Shown here: piece after piece, positions 37,859 to 50,465 of the stretch
How positions within the stretch are numbered: position 1 is the stretch's first letter
Layout: each line of letters starts with the position of its first letter
Source: Geosiphon pyriformis
Lineage: Eukaryota > Glomeromycota > Glomeromycetes > Archaeosporales > Geosiphonaceae
DNA length: 64,000 bases
Reading direction: 5' to 3'
Assembly: GCA_016748015.1 (NCBI GenBank)
Contig: JAAOMT010000175.1
Location: 532,212-596,211 of the forward strand
Position numbers and translations under genes: made by a program
Notes under the pieces: generated by a model
Seen by the model: only the letters and a program-made list of their open reading frames with translations
What the model was told of the DNA's origin: nothing
The model's database searches: none

Positions 37859-38670
37859 TAATAATGGATTAATGAATGGTATGTACATAATCGATGAATG
37901 CAAGTTCTGATTAAATCTACGACGACATCAGTAGGCACTTTAATAATGATATCAAGTATTTGTATTAATATTTAGCTTGAAAAAAATGAAAGAGTTTAAA
38001 GAAGGAATTAGCTCTTAATTTATGTTTAAAAATATAGTATACCCTATCATATATAGGTTTATTTTTAAAAGAAGTTTTCCTCTATTTTGAGTGTGAAGGT
38101 TATTGACTGTGAAGTGAACATGTGACGTTACCAGCGGCTTTTAACCGCTTGCAACGTAAATAATTATTGCTACTCCATATCCGACTCTATTTAACTTCAT
38201 TTACCTCATTACCTACATTTCAGTAAAATGGATCATATGTAACACACACACTAATGTATGTGATGCAATAAAAAGATAGCCACGCACTGAATAAGTATTT
38301 TTATAAATGACTCACATATTACAGCAAAAAACCTTATATCTTAGAAACACATGTTTATACTTCCATTAAGTGGTGTAAAGAAAATAAAAATATAACCACT
38401 TATAATTAAACAAAGTTATCTTCTCTGATAAGATGAGTGTAGAAATTGGAAAGCAATTATGACAGCCAAGAGTTTAACAGCATATTAGAAAAAGATTTAG
38501 TGCTAATTGCTTAGTTCTTACTTTTTAAAGTAAATAAAAATCCATATTAATTTAAAGGTGCTTTACAGAAAAATTATAAGAACCATTAGTATTTAGAAAT
38601 AAACACAAAAATAAACAAATTTAAATACTTAATTTGAAATCTTAAAAGCCAATTTGTTTTAATTTCAGAG
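37859..38670. other. Intergenic region downstream of the kinase
   Basis: No coding frame recognised. The segment leads into the transposase remnant that follows and may include its decayed 5' part. Confidence 0.4.
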
Positions 38671-38679
38671 TGCAATTAA

Positions 38680-38970
38680 GCTTTTAACTAGAACTTATAC
38701 TGGTAAAAGTATCAAAAAATAATTAATTAAAATTAAAATTATAACTATTAATGAACTAGCAAATTCTCTAAACCTGAATCCAACTGAGAATATTTAAAAG
38801 CTATTGAAAGACAATATTCAAAAACATGAAGTCTTTTCAAAGTCTTTGGTCAAACCTAAAGTAATAATAGGAGGAATTTAATGCTTTTGTTCTCAAAAAA
38901 GTTATTGTCTCAACGCCAAAGAAGATTAAGGCATTCGAGTCAAATAGAGAGCTGACAAAGTATTAATTAG
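38680..38970 (+). mobile_element. Tc1/mariner-type transposase remnant
   Basis: The plus strand near 38755-38830 reads LANSLNLNPTENI.KLLKDNIQK, a decayed form of the C-terminal catalytic block of Tc1/mariner transposases (W..NSPDLNPIENLW..LK...), where the Glu is the third residue of the DDE/D triad. The Trp codons are lost, and stops and indels surround it. Terminal inverted repeats were not found by eye. Confidence 0.6.
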
Positions 38971-41447
38971 GTCTAACTTTTCATTTTGTGTTAAAATTAA
39001 GTAAATTGGGAAAGTATCAGAATTTTTGTGTTTAATTTTGAATCAGGCTTTACCTTCTGAAGGTACTGTACATGTAGTAATTAGATAATATTTTTTTGAC
39101 AGCGAAAACTAAGTTTTTCAGCAAGAACCATATAGAAAAATAAATGAAGTATGAAATATGTATAACAACTTTTATAATTGCTAACAATTAGAAAGACCAA
39201 AGTTTAAGAAGTTCAAAAAGGATAAATGAATCTAAATACATGCATCTATATTTTTAGAAATCTCTAATCGTATTTATAAGGGTTTTTTCGTAATACCGAT
39301 TATGTAGGCTATTTATTATAGCTCTTGAATACTTATTTATTCATTTTTGGGTGGGTGGAATATAAATTAATTTTGACAAAGGATCATACAAAATCACAAT
39401 TTCATAGAATGAAGTCTGGAATTGTAGGGTACATTTGTGGCAGTTAACAAACTTAAAGTGTTAACAATTTTGCGAAATGACATATGTTGTTTTTCTTTGA
39501 CTTTATACATTAGTAAATCTTTTTGTGGGAGAAGTTTTCACTTTTTCCTATTTTTTGGTACTTGTCAACCATTTATGATTTTTATGTATACCAGGATCTT
39601 CTTTTTTGTTAATCTTGTTTAATTGTGTAAGTTTTAACACAATAACATTATAAGATTAGAGAGTCATAAAAATTAGTTACAAATACAAATTGGTTGTTTG
39701 CGATTAGCTATCAAGTTTTTATATTTAAAAGCAAAAAAATGAGGAAACATCGAAATATTGACATAATTTTGTTAATCCATCTACTGTTTCGTCAAATTCT
39801 AATAAGTTTTTAACCTTGATAGGGTTTTTCGAATAATGTAAACAACAGAATTCCCAATGTACTAATACCAATCTCGAATCTCGAATCTCAATTTCTATTC
39901 TGATTAAATAATTTTTTTCATTTTAACACATAAATTCTAATGATTAATTTTTTTTAACATTATAATTTACAAAAACTACATTTTGAAATTTTAGTTAAAA
40001 TCTGATTTAATATTAATTTAATTTTAATACTATTTCATAATATTTTATAAATAATTCAAATTCTTGAAATAAACCCAAACAAAGCATTAAAATATAATAA
40101 AATGTTTAATTATTTACTAAGACTGTAAAAAAAAGATAAAATTTAATGATTTATATTATATTAAAATAGGGTTAAAAATCAGAAAAACTGTTTTTATTAC
40201 TTGAATAATTATTTTGAATTTAATATTATGTTTTTTAGATTAATTAATGTTTTTATAAATACTAATTTGTAACAAATTAATTAATTAAAAATACATCATT
40301 TTAAATAAATTATAAATTTCCAAGTTTACAAACACAAAATACATTAATACTAATAATTTGATTTAAAAGAAAAATTTGTTAATCAAACACTTTTCAATGT
40401 AAACATTAAAATATTATTTTATTTAATATTTACCAAATTTTCAGTTTTTAAGTAAATTATTGCATATTAAACCAATAAAAAATTTAAAACCAATATTTTT
40501 TATTCTTAAAATAATAATAATAATTTTTGAGAAAAATTATAAGGAACAATTATTCTTTATTTTTAGAGTTATAAAATATTAAATTAAATTAATTAATTTT
40601 TTTAAAGCTGATTTTTATTATTGTATTAAATTATGTTTTATATTCAATAATTTCAAATACTTAAAATTTACATAAAAATTATTTAAATTATAGATTTTTT
40701 AAGTTTTTTTTTATAAAAAAATTCAAATTAATAAAATTGTAAAACTTTTTTAATTCAAAAACTTATTGTTAATAACAAGATTAAAAAATTTATATTTATA
40801 ATTTTTAATTGACATAAAAAAACATTGAATTATTTATAAGTTTTAAATTGATTTAAATAAAATTTAATATTATTTGTCAAACTTTTTATTATTACTTTTG
40901 CTGAATTGTATCAGGTTTTTTTATTTAAATTAAAGCTGATTCTAAAAATGTTGTTTAATCTTCAGAAAAATTTAAAAATATTTAAAAGGGATTCTTAGAC
41001 AAATTTTGTATTTCTGAAATGACTTTGAATAATTGTGATAACAAGTTTTTTTGGTCGTTTGAAACTTGTTTTAAAATTTTGATCTTTTATCTTTTAAAAA
41101 ATTCAAATTCAGTCAAAGTTTATTCTTGTTAATGATATTCATTTTTTGAATTCTTACAGTTGGTTATTTAAATTCAGAAAATTAATAACTAAATAAAAAA
41201 TTGAAAATGCTTTATCATAAATTACTTGGAAATTTTCTAAAATAAATATATAAATTTTTTACATAAAAAATCAATATAATATTTCGAAATCATTTTAGGA
41301 TATATTCGTTTTTTTTTTCATTTTTAAAGTCACAATACACGAATTCTATTTTTGGAAAATTGAGGATCAAAAGGTTTTCGATACTACAAACAATACAAAA
41401 TCGAATACATTCAATACTCCTTTTTAAAAAGGCTTAATATGATTTTC
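38971..41447. other. Gene-free DNA, very AT-rich from 39900 to 41300
   Basis: No family resemblance in any frame. The 39900-41300 part is almost pure A+T, like the decayed LINE copies at 11.7-12.9 kb, and may be another unrecognisable repeat. The 3' flank of the dioxygenase gene begins near 41400. Confidence 0.45.
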
Positions 41448-42107
41448 TCATACTTTATACATAACATCAGTTCTAATCACATACTTTCTTCCTTTTAGAA
41501 CCGCTGAGCCTTCATGCAATAAAGGATGTTCAAAAACCAAAACCATCCCTGTTTTTGGCACAACTTTAATTGCTTTTTTATCTAATCCAAAACTAAAAAA
41601 CGTAGTTTCACCACCTTCAAAACCTTCATTCAAATACAATTGTATGGTCACGTAACTTTTCTCCGATCCATCAGGTCTTGTATAACATCCATCACAATGT
41701 GGTGCAAATTTCTCTCCAGGGTCATATCTTAGAAATCTCAAACGTTCATTTAGGCCCGACACTGATTTATTATTCCAAATCGCGGGAACAAATGGTTCAA
41801 TTCGACTCCAAATCTCGGCAGCCAATTCCGTGTCATCGCGAATATATCGAGAATTATTTCGAACGTCGGTCATTAATTTTTGTTGATCCAGGCCTACGTT
41901 GACAAGTGCCTTTTCATAGTTACCATGTTCTGAAAGGTAGATTAGTTGTTGACATTCTTCTGAAGTACACACATTCTCAATGGTTAATGCTAATGGCTTT
42001 TTTACACTCTTGCTGCTTAAAAGATTGCCTAAAAATAATGGACTTAGGTCTAATAGCTCAGGGAATAACTTAGTATTAGGTGGATTATTACGAAGAATTT
42101 CTGCCAT
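41448..42107 (-). CDS. 2-oxoglutarate/Fe(II)-dependent dioxygenase (prolyl 4-hydroxylase-like)
   Basis: A single-exon gene of 219 residues. The double-stranded beta-helix metal site is visible: the HxD pair in FAPHCDGCY (about residues 139-147), the distal His in HPLLHEGS, and the 2OG-binding Arg in YVIRTDVMY near the C-terminus. LRFLRYDPGEKF precedes the metal pair, as in the P4H-type (P4Hc) domain, and LNEGFEGGETTF is the usual strand after it. No signal peptide or membrane segment, so it is probably cytosolic or nuclear. Substrate unknown; relatives hydroxylate proline in proteins or act on small molecules. The start is the first ATG of the frame, and the length fits compact fungal members. 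Confidence 0.85.
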   Translation of the reverse strand: MAEILRNNPPNTKLFPELLDLSPLFLGNLLSSKSVKKPLALTIENVCTSEECQQLIYLSEHGNYEKALVNVGLDQQKLMTDVRNNSRYIRDDTELAAEIWSRIEPFVPAIWNNKSVSGLNERLRFLRYDPGEKFAPHCDGCYTRPDGSEKSYVTIQLYLNEGFEGGETTFFSFGLDKKAIKVVPKTGMVLVFEHPLLHEGSAVLKGRKYVIRTDVMYKV

Positions 42108-42146
42108 TCTTTTGAGATTTAAAAAATTGTAAGGAGAATCTCACAG

Positions 42147-42168
42147 TATATATATATATATATATATG
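42147..42168. repeat. (TA)n microsatellite
   Basis: About 22 bases of alternating TA just upstream of the dioxygenase start, within about 60 bases of the ATG on the minus strand. It may act as a TATA-rich promoter element. Confidence 0.7.
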
Positions 42169-43314
42169 AGAATTCAATAATAAGAAAGTTCATGAATACT
42201 GCGTTTGAATATATTCCGATCGCTAGTTTCTTTTCGGAAATTCTGGTAACCTCCCCTAATAATGGTGTAACGCACATGTAAAAATCCCACAATGCATCCA
42301 TTCTAAGGAATAAATATTGTTTTTGAGTAATTTAATGTGGCGTTGCTAATAACTAATAAAGTTTGCGCAGTAATATATGTACATGATTCAAATGTGGTTT
42401 CTGTAAACCTTTGCTTGGCAATAATATATTCTAAAATTTATAGTGCTATTATTTAAAAATTGTTTTTTCAAACAAACTTAAAAAATTTTTTTTTAATCAT
42501 TTTCAATTCTCAGAGGTGACTTTCGATACGATAAAGAAATCTTCAATTAAGTGCCGCAAATTTACGGGCTCCATTAGGCACACTCTCAGTTTTAAAATAT
42601 CGTGAAAAAATTCTTTTGGAAAAAGGAATTTTCGTAACAATCTTTCTCGTTACGAATTCAAAAATTTTTAAATCTCAATTAATAGAATAAAGAACCTACA
42701 AAGTCTTAAAATTTACGTTTGAGCATTATGAAGCATTCCTGAATTATGGACTAATTAGGTCTGGTAAGAAATACTTTATTTAGTTTAGAGTTGAAAAAGG
42801 ATTAAATTGAATTGAGATGGTTTTTAGAATTTATTAATAAATTCTAAATGTATCAAGACTTTAAAGCAAATATAATCCTTACTGCATTAGTTAGAAACTT
42901 TCGAAAATTTCCATTACTCGGAATTCCTATTATATAGAGATTGCGAAACCGTTTTTCTTTAAATTTTAATGACTGTTTAAGAAAAAACTGAGGTGATATC
43001 ACGAATTCATCATCATATCATCCAGAATTCTATCATGCCAACATTATTCGGTTAGTTCAGAGTGATAAAATCTTGAGATCAGTTGGAAGATAGACGCCAT
43101 GTCATTTGATAATAGCCGATTTCTCAGAGCAAGATATATTTAAGCAAGCAACTTTTTCGCGAGGGAATCTTGTTGTTAAAGGCACTATCTAACTATTTTT
43201 ATCAATTCAATTTGTAAGCTTCCTGCGAAATCTTAAAAATCATTTTCTTATTCCCAAGTTATCTTAATAAAACGCTTGTTTTCCCTCGACGAGAAACTTG
43301 CCTATGATTCCATC
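42169..43314. other. Divergent intergenic region between dioxygenase (-) and MFS (+)
   Basis: About 1.1 kb shared upstream region of two divergently transcribed genes. No coding frame or RNA gene seen. Confidence 0.5.
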
Positions 43315-45126
43315 ATGTCACATTCTTACACTTTACTTCTAACCCTCTCATTCTTGGCTGCAATATTAATATCTGTGAATAGCGGTACTCAATACTTGTT
43401 CTCGGTATATGGTCCTGCCGTGGGAAAAAAACTAAAATTTTCATCAGTGCAATTAAATACAATCTCAAGTGCTGCGAATTATGGCATGTTTCTTTCAAAT
43501 CCACTCTTTGGCTGGATTGTAGATAACCATGGTCCAAGAAAGTTAGTTTAGGTTTCTTATATTAATTTTTACGATTTAATTGTCACGAAGAATCTAATCA
43601 ATTAATATTTTTTTCGTCAATGAAATTATCAAAAATTCTAGATCCACACTCATTGGTGCTGTGGGTTTATTTAGTGGCTTCTTTGGTCTTGCACTAAGTT
43701 ATAATAAAATATTTCCACCTTTCTTTGGGCTTTGTGTGTTTTATCTCTTCTTGACTGGGGTTGGATCCTCAGCAGGTACTTTCTTCACCATCTAAAACTT
43801 TCTTTTATACGACATTTTAATTTTCAAATTTATCGAGCTCGTACTTTCCGAACCATTTTTCCAAGGCTTCATCGCAGCTCTTACCACTCAAGCTAAGAAT
43901 TTCAAGCATCGAGGAACCGCGATTGGTGTTCCAATGGCTTTTTTCGCCATCTCTGCATTCATTTTTTCCGTAACACAAATGATCTTCTTTCAAGATGATA
44001 TATTTCATTTCCTCGTGTTTCTCGCTTTGTCTACTGGAATTGGAGAACTTGTTGCAAGTTATATTTTGCGAGTCATACCTGCTGATATCGCGGAAATCGA
44101 AACTGAAATGGGAACCGAAAGTGAAATTGGGAGCATTTTCGAAGTTAATATCGAAGAGGCAATGATTAGTGAATCATCATCACCATCATCTTTACAAGGA
44201 ACATCAACAGCCCCAATTCCGAGTGAACATCGTCATAATGAACAAACACCATTGCTTCATCGTAAGCAAATTCATAGCCAAGATGAGGATATTGGAGGAT
44301 GGGAATTCTTCAGGAATAAAGATGCACGTTTTTTATTTCTAATCATCTTCCTTTTGGGTGGATCAGGACTGATGTATATAAACAATGTCTCGTCCATTAT
44401 AAAATTTCTTTATAAAAGCACCTCAGCACAACCATTTAGAGATAAGATGGAAGGATTCAGAGCTGAAAATAATTTACAAATATTTCAGAATTTCCATGTA
44501 TCATTGCTTTCGATCTTTTCTTGCTTTGGGAGAATGTCGGTTGGATTCATCTCTGATCTCACAAAAAAAACCTTTCAACTCGACCGTCTTTGGTTCTTGA
44601 TCCTCGCAAGCGTTAGTTTGTTGTCAGGTCAAGTGTTTGCTGGGTTTTTGGTTGAGAAATTAGAAACACTAGGATTAGCTACGGCATTGATTGGATTTGG
44701 TTATGGCAATATGTTTGGAATAGTTCCTACGATCACCAGTGAATGGTTTGGCTTGCGTCGATTTGGCTCAAATTGGTGAGTGGTATTAAAGTCAGGGTGA
44801 GCTGGACAAAAATTGAGACTTGAGAAAACCAAAATTTTCACACATTTGAAAACTTTGTAGGGGTTTTCTTTCATATGTAGGTTAATTCAATCTATCGATC
44901 TAGTATTTTTCCCGAAATATTTTCACGTAAATTTTAAAATTTTTAGGCGATCCCGATTGGAGGTCAAATGCTATCCCTTTTATTCGCGCTGAACAAAGAT
45001 TTTCAGAACCCACATTGTGCCGGACCGAAATGCTATAATCGTGTATTCTGGGTAAGCGGATTAGGATGTATTCTTAGTATGTTTGCAACATGTTATTTGC
45101 TTTTCAGAAGAGTCACGCGAGATTAA
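43315..45126 (+). CDS. Major facilitator superfamily transporter, NFD4/nodulin-like type
   Basis: Exons 43315-43541, 43642-43775, 43866-44775 and about 44947-45126. Membrane segments begin directly at the N-terminus (YTLLLTLSFLAAILISVNSG), then GTQYLFSVYGPAV, NYGMFLSNPLFGWIVDNHGPRK (the loop 2-3 MFS signature), TGVGSSAGGFIAALTT, and a long acidic cytosolic loop before the second half (FLFLIIFLLGGSGLMYINN). This order fits nodulin-like/NFD4-type MFS proteins. The substrate is unknown. The last junction is odd: the only good donor (TTG|GTGAGT, 44775/44776) and acceptor (TTTTTAG|GCG, 44946/44947) put the last exon one base out of frame. The frame giving AIPIGGQMLSLLFALN and a final membrane segment clearly belongs to the family. 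ATG 43315 is the first in-frame Met. Confidence 0.78.
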
Positions 45127-45657
45127 AGAAAAGAATGTTCTGATGAAAATTAATTTAATGAATAATCTGATGTAATGATAATAATAATAATAATAATAAT
45201 AATAGAGAACTGATGAGTCTTGTCATTGACTTTTGTACTGTAAACTTCATCAATTAGTGAGTTGAAAGCTTGAATTATTTAAAGTGAAAAAAAAAAGATA
45301 ACCTTTACAGTAACGTTCTTTTAAAGATCTAACAAGAATTTTTGTCGGAACGTGAAAGCAGTATGGTTTATAAAATTAAAATGAGTGCAACTAATAAGTT
45401 TCATTAAAAATATCAGGATTTAAACTTCATAACCTATTTCCCTCTTAATTATAAAGCTACCTCACTTTTAATTCGCCTAGCCAAGATGAATTGGAATTTA
45501 AAGCGTAGATTGTAAAAGTGAGTAATTTATTTAATTTATACTAATACAGGTTGAACAATTATCTCGTATTTTCTAAAACACTCATGTATCAATTGAAAAT
45601 TGAAGCAAGAAACATAATATTGGTACAGCTGAACGTGAATTAGTTCGATTTGACCCA
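45127..45657. other. Intergenic spacer with a short (TAA)n repeat
   Basis: 3' flanks of two convergent genes. A (TAA)n microsatellite lies at about 45178-45203. No gene seen. Confidence 0.5.
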
Positions 45658-46320
45658 TTATCTTCTGGTAAAAACATGATTTCCATTTCTACGTCCATTA
45701 CCTAAACGATATTGTTCGGCTGTAGCACTTGCGGTATCATTCGATGATAATCCGCTCAGTACTTCACCCCGTTCTCCGATAAATCCAACAGCCCATAACA
45801 AACCTCTAACCAATCTGAATATTCCATATCCCAAGACCGCAAATAGGAATGCAATGAAAGCAGCGAAAAGAGCAAATCCAATTACAGGTAATACGACACC
45901 ACACCCGAGTAAAACAAAGAATCCTTCGACGAAAAAGATAAAACCCCCTGCAATTGCGAAACAAATCAATGTCGTAATGGCCAAATAGCCGAGCATTAGT
46001 ACCACAGGAACTGCGTTTAACGCCGCAGCACCATAAAGGAACCATGCCAATGGTGGGAAATAAGATGATAGAGCTTTGTAGATATCAATTACTGGGTAAG
46101 TCATATGGTATAAAGTGCCGATGAATCCTTTATATTGATCTCCACCATCGTAACCTGTCGTACTCTTGAAAGTTTCCGCTGCTTTCTCAGTAAATCTTGA
46201 TGCTGTTTCGGATACTTTAGCTCTAGCTTCTCGGGCTTTCTCCATAGTGCTTTCGATTAAACCTTGACCATCTTCCCCAATAATGTATGGAGTTCCTTTT
46301 GTAGCATCATCGTCACTCAT
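45658..46320 (-). CDS. Small integral membrane protein, promethin-like (LDAF1/LDO-type) candidate
   Basis: A single-exon gene of 220 residues. Residues about 1-70 are polar and helical (MSDDDATKG..., KAREARAKVSETASRFTEKAAE, amphipathic). Residues about 78-175 are almost continuously hydrophobic with Gly/Pro breaks (YPVIDIYKAL, AVPVVLMLGYLAITTLICFAI, GFALFAAFIAFLFAVLGYGIF), giving four or so hairpin-like segments. The C-terminus is polar and basic. This topology resembles promethin/lipid-droplet assembly factors of the ER-droplet junction. I recognise the layout rather than a signature motif, so the assignment is tentative. No signal peptide. AM fungi are oleaginous, so a droplet role would be plausible (inference). 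Confidence 0.6.
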   Translation of the reverse strand: MSDDDATKGTPYIIGEDGQGLIESTMEKAREARAKVSETASRFTEKAAETFKSTTGYDGGDQYKGFIGTLYHMTYPVIDIYKALSSYFPPLAWFLYGAAALNAVPVVLMLGYLAITTLICFAIAGGFIFFVEGFFVLLGCGVVLPVIGFALFAAFIAFLFAVLGYGIFRLVRGLLWAVGFIGERGEVLSGLSSNDTASATAEQYRLGNGRRNGNHVFTRR

Positions 46321-47641
46321 GATCTCGAGAGGATTGGAAGATAGGAATCAGGGCGTCCTTTGTTAATTGATTTCCTTTAAATTTTTTTTAGAGTATATAG
46401 GAATAGAAGGAGAAAATGACTTGTTTCATTCGATATTGAAATATTGAATAATTTGTGCCGTATTTTATAAGTTTTTTTAATCATGATAGCTATCAATGCT
46501 GATTTGATTTTACTAAGTTTCATGCGAAATGTATTTTGGAATGACGGAAATTACGAATTATGATAAAACCATCAAATTATGAGATGATATAATGTCGCCC
46601 TCATGTTCAGGAACCCTAAAAATTATGATCATATAACAGTTTTGTTGCCCCAAGATTTCATGATTAGGAGTTAGCAAAATTAAGCGACCTTAAATCTTGA
46701 TTTCTTGGCAATTATAAATTGTAATTTTGTGATCTTTGACGAAACAATAGCAAGGAATATCAAGCTGATGATGCGACAGTTTTGACCGAAGAGATAATTG
46801 AAAATCTTGTTTAAAAATTTAGAAATAATTTTTAAGTGAAGTTATAGGTTTATATTAGAATTTTAAGGTAAAATATTGTTTGATCACCCATCATCAAATC
46901 ATTATTTTTTACTTAATCACCTTTCAAATATTGTGTATATGATTGAGTTTTTTTAGATGAGTTTAAAAATTTTTAAAAATACATGAAACTGATTTCAAAT
47001 TTAATTAATTGATTCAAATCAACTACAATGACTAAAAAAATGTTTTTTTTTTAACTTTCTTATTGTAGATAAAAAAAAAATCAAAAGAATTTTCTAGGAG
47101 ATTCTCAACATAAAGATATCTAAATTGGTTGAAAAATTCTTTACTAGGAATTCTAATAACAATTCATGATTTTTTGAATGATATTTAACTTAAAATTAAG
47201 TTTGTGTAATTTTTTTGATCATTAATTATTAAATCAGTTGTTTATTATTTATATATTTGTAAAATAAAATTTATTCAACCGTGAATGTGAGACTTTAAAA
47301 GTTTTATTATGAGTTGTTTTTAAGAAGGTTTTGTACATTTATTGAGTAAGTTTTAGACGAAAGTATTTTAAATTTCAAAGAATCGTACAACAAAGAAAAC
47401 GCATATTGCATATAAAATTAAAAATTCAACGTTATTTATCTTTCCAAAGAATCAAAATCTTCAATTTTAATGAATAAGGCTAAACTGGCGATAGCTGAAG
47501 ATATTAATCCTCATCAAATTCAAAGAGAATCTAAAAAGATAGAAGGGAAAAGATATTAGCAACTGGTAGATTATTAAAAATTCGATCGAATTAATTCCTT
47601 GATTTTTTCTTTTTACCTTCAGGGAGGTACAAAAATTCTTT

Positions 47642-47684
<43 letters not shown>

Positions 47685-47762
47685 GGATTGAGAAAAATGG
47701 TTGTTAAATTCGTAAAAAATAAATAAATAAATAAATAAATAATCTAACATAGAAACAAAAAA
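46321..47762. other. Intergenic region with microsatellites
   Basis: Upstream of the membrane-protein gene and downstream of the kinase gene, both on the minus strand. An (ATA/TAA)n tract lies at about 47644-47684 and an (AAAT)n tract at about 47718-47742. No gene recognised. Confidence 0.5.
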
Positions 47763-49129
47763 TTACGAAAGAAAACCTGTTGATAATCCACTCGTTTGAA
47801 GTGATAAAGGACGACTTGAATAGATTGCTTCGGAATGAATTGGTTCAGAAATGAATGATTCGTCGATTTCACAAATATCTTCTACATGGTTTTCTGCTTC
47901 TAAAAACTGTGCAACTTCGGGTGTAGACTCATTATACTCAAGGGCATTCATTAATCTTATAAGCGTAAACTCTGCTTCCTTAGCGGTAGGTCGATTTGAT
48001 GGGTTGGGGTCCCAACATTTTTTAATTAGTTCAGCATAGCAAGATGGAATTGTATTAGGAATCTGAGGTCTGACACAATTCAAAATATCCATTATGAGAC
48101 TGATGTTATGAGGACGATTATGAAAGGGAGGCTTTAACGTTGCCAGTTCCCACAATAACATGCCAAAACTGTAAATATCACCGGCTGTCGAGTACTCTTC
48201 ACCTCGAAAAACTTCTGATGGAATGTATGGAACCACTCCAAATATTTTTTTTTCAGCCAACTTTTTATTTGCAGGTTGACATAATCCAAGGTCACAAATT
48301 ATTGCGCTGCCAGGATAATATTGTAAAATATTGCCCGAGTGAAGGTCACGATGAACCATACCCGATTCATGAATTTCAACTAATCCCTCGGCAATACTTT
48401 GGGCTATTTTTAATTTAACATGCCAATTAGTAGAATTTGTCGACAAAAATTTCCTCATATCTCCGTATTCGGCAAAGCAGGTTACGAAACCGAAATCAAG
48501 GGTTTTTGGATTTTGAGTGATGCCAATTACTTGAGAAATCTTATCAATGTATCTATTGGAACTCACTATAGATCTTTCAATATTTATCTATTATAATGGG
48601 GAAAATTAATTAAAAATTGAGCGGTTTGAATAGTATTAAATTTTATCGATAACTGAGTAAAATAGAAATATTTGATTGCCTCTTTAAAGATCTCTTCACT
48701 CAATTCTGGATTATTCATGAATTTTATAGCCACATCTTGGGGTCCGCATCTCTTATGATCTAATTCACCATGGTGTTTTATACTATAGGCATTAAGCTTT
48801 CCATCAATCCAGGTTGCTTTATGAATTGTACCAAATCCTCCCTTTGCAATAAAAGAAATATTCTTGAAGCGGTCATAAGGAATCCATTCATAATAAAAAA
48901 ATTTCGCAGAATCATTTTCATTCATGGGTGGTATATAGATTGGATTTTTGACGATATCGTCAACAGTTGCGTTTCCGCTCGAGAAATCTTTATGAAGCTT
49001 TTCAAAAAATAAGAAACGACATGTTTCACACACATTTTTTCCATTATTTCGGGCACTTAATTTGCACTTTGGACATTCGTTGCAATCATGATGATCGGGT
49101 CGAATTCTATTAATTTGAGGTTGTTCCAT
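47763..49129 (-). CDS. TKL-like protein kinase with N-terminal zinc ribbon
   Basis: Two exons, complement(47763-48573, 48654-49129), 428 residues. The N-terminus has paired CxxC motifs (CNECPKCK, then CETC about 15 residues on), a zinc ribbon seen in many Rhizophagus kinases. The kinase domain follows: the Gly-rich loop AKGGFGTIHKA, VAIKFM with the ATP-anchoring Lys, HRDLHSGNIL (catalytic loop), CDLGLC (metal-binding DLG), and GDIYSFGMLLWEL. The order and the DLG/SGN variants fit the expanded TKL-like group of AM fungi. It is probably active because all core residues are present. The intron (CA|GTTATC...TTGAAAG|A) was chosen because it keeps frame and restores the alpha-C region. It is a relative of the broken kinase at 35.5-37.9 kb but lacks Sel1 repeats. 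Confidence 0.87.
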
Positions 49130-50465
49130 TGGTTCAATTGAGAATATGAATAATTATGAATAATAGGCTAATTTTACGGGTCTTTGTCAATAAATTTGTT
49201 TTTGAACCGCTAATAATGTGCGTTTAAACTTGGGGATCTTTTATATATTGTTTTTATTCTGTATCCGCTAAACCAATTTTGTTTAATAGACATTCTAGCT
49301 TCACATTTAGTTTTTTTCTTGAAGATTAATTTGAAACGGCTGAAAACTTTTTTCTGCATCAAAAATGTATATAGAATTTTCTATAGAAGTTCTTTGTTCC
49401 AAAGATAATCTAACCTAGTCAAATTAAAAACATCCTATTCTTAAGCTTTTGATTGTGATCAAAGATGGTGTAATAGCATTCAAAACTGCAAGCGACTGAA
49501 ATAAGGAAAGAAAAACGCCATAGTACATATTGTACAATAAGAAATCAAATCAAAATTTTTTCATTAAATGTAGTTTATTGTTTTTCTTGATGCAACATTG
49601 AATCGAGAAAAAACCTATATTTTCTCAAGTTTTTAAAATGTCGAGTAATGCGTGTTTTGAAATTCTTTTTAAGTGAAAGATATCTTGTGAATTTGAAATA
49701 AAAAAATATAAGCAATTAAAAATTTTGAAAAAGTTTTATCAATGAGATATCTATCAAAAAAAAAAACTTTGTGTCATGTGATGATTAAGAATAATCAAAT
49801 AAATTATATCTCCAAAAAGTTTTTTCTATCCAATTTTATTAATAATGAAAAAATGCATATTATTTTTAACCTTTACTTTATTAATAAAGAAATTACAGAT
49901 CCAAGTTATTAAGAAAAATAGATATTTTGAGGGATTAAAAATTCAAACTTGAATTGAACTCTTTACAAAAATGTTATGAACTATATAAATCCAATATTTA
50001 ACTCTGATTAAAAAATTACAATGGGATTTATGCATCCAAAACAATGTATATAATGAATTCTAGTCAAGTTTCAAATTTTTGTAATGGCATCCATCATCCA
50101 TCCATCCATAGATATCATAATCTAAAAAAAAGTTTTAAATTCGAATGATAGGTTTGTTATTGACAAAATATTGAAACTATCATAAATTGAAAAATAACAG
50201 ATAAGAATTAATCACTTATCAGTTATCATTTATTTTGATTTATTTCGTATTAGGATCAAAATATAAATGATCATTGATTGATTAATTTTTTTGAGGAAAA
50301 AAAAATATTCTCTCGTTTTTGTTTAAAGAGGTTAGCTAATAGACTAGCTAAAAAAAGTCATAGACTTTTGAACCACTTGACGAAAGAAAATTTTATAAAC
50401 ATAATATATATATATATATATAATCTTTATAGAAAATAGTGATAAAAAAATTATTTAGGACAAAA
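49130..50465. other. Intergenic region between kinase (-) and GDSL gene (+)
   Basis: A divergent promoter region of about 1.3 kb with a (TA)n tract at about 50405-50420 just before the GDSL gene. No coding frame seen. Confidence 0.5.

Noticed and set aside
43276-43314. Extension of the MFS gene upstream to a TTG codon
   Set aside because: Nuclear fungal genes rarely start at TTG, and ATG 43315 begins just before the first membrane segment as in relatives.
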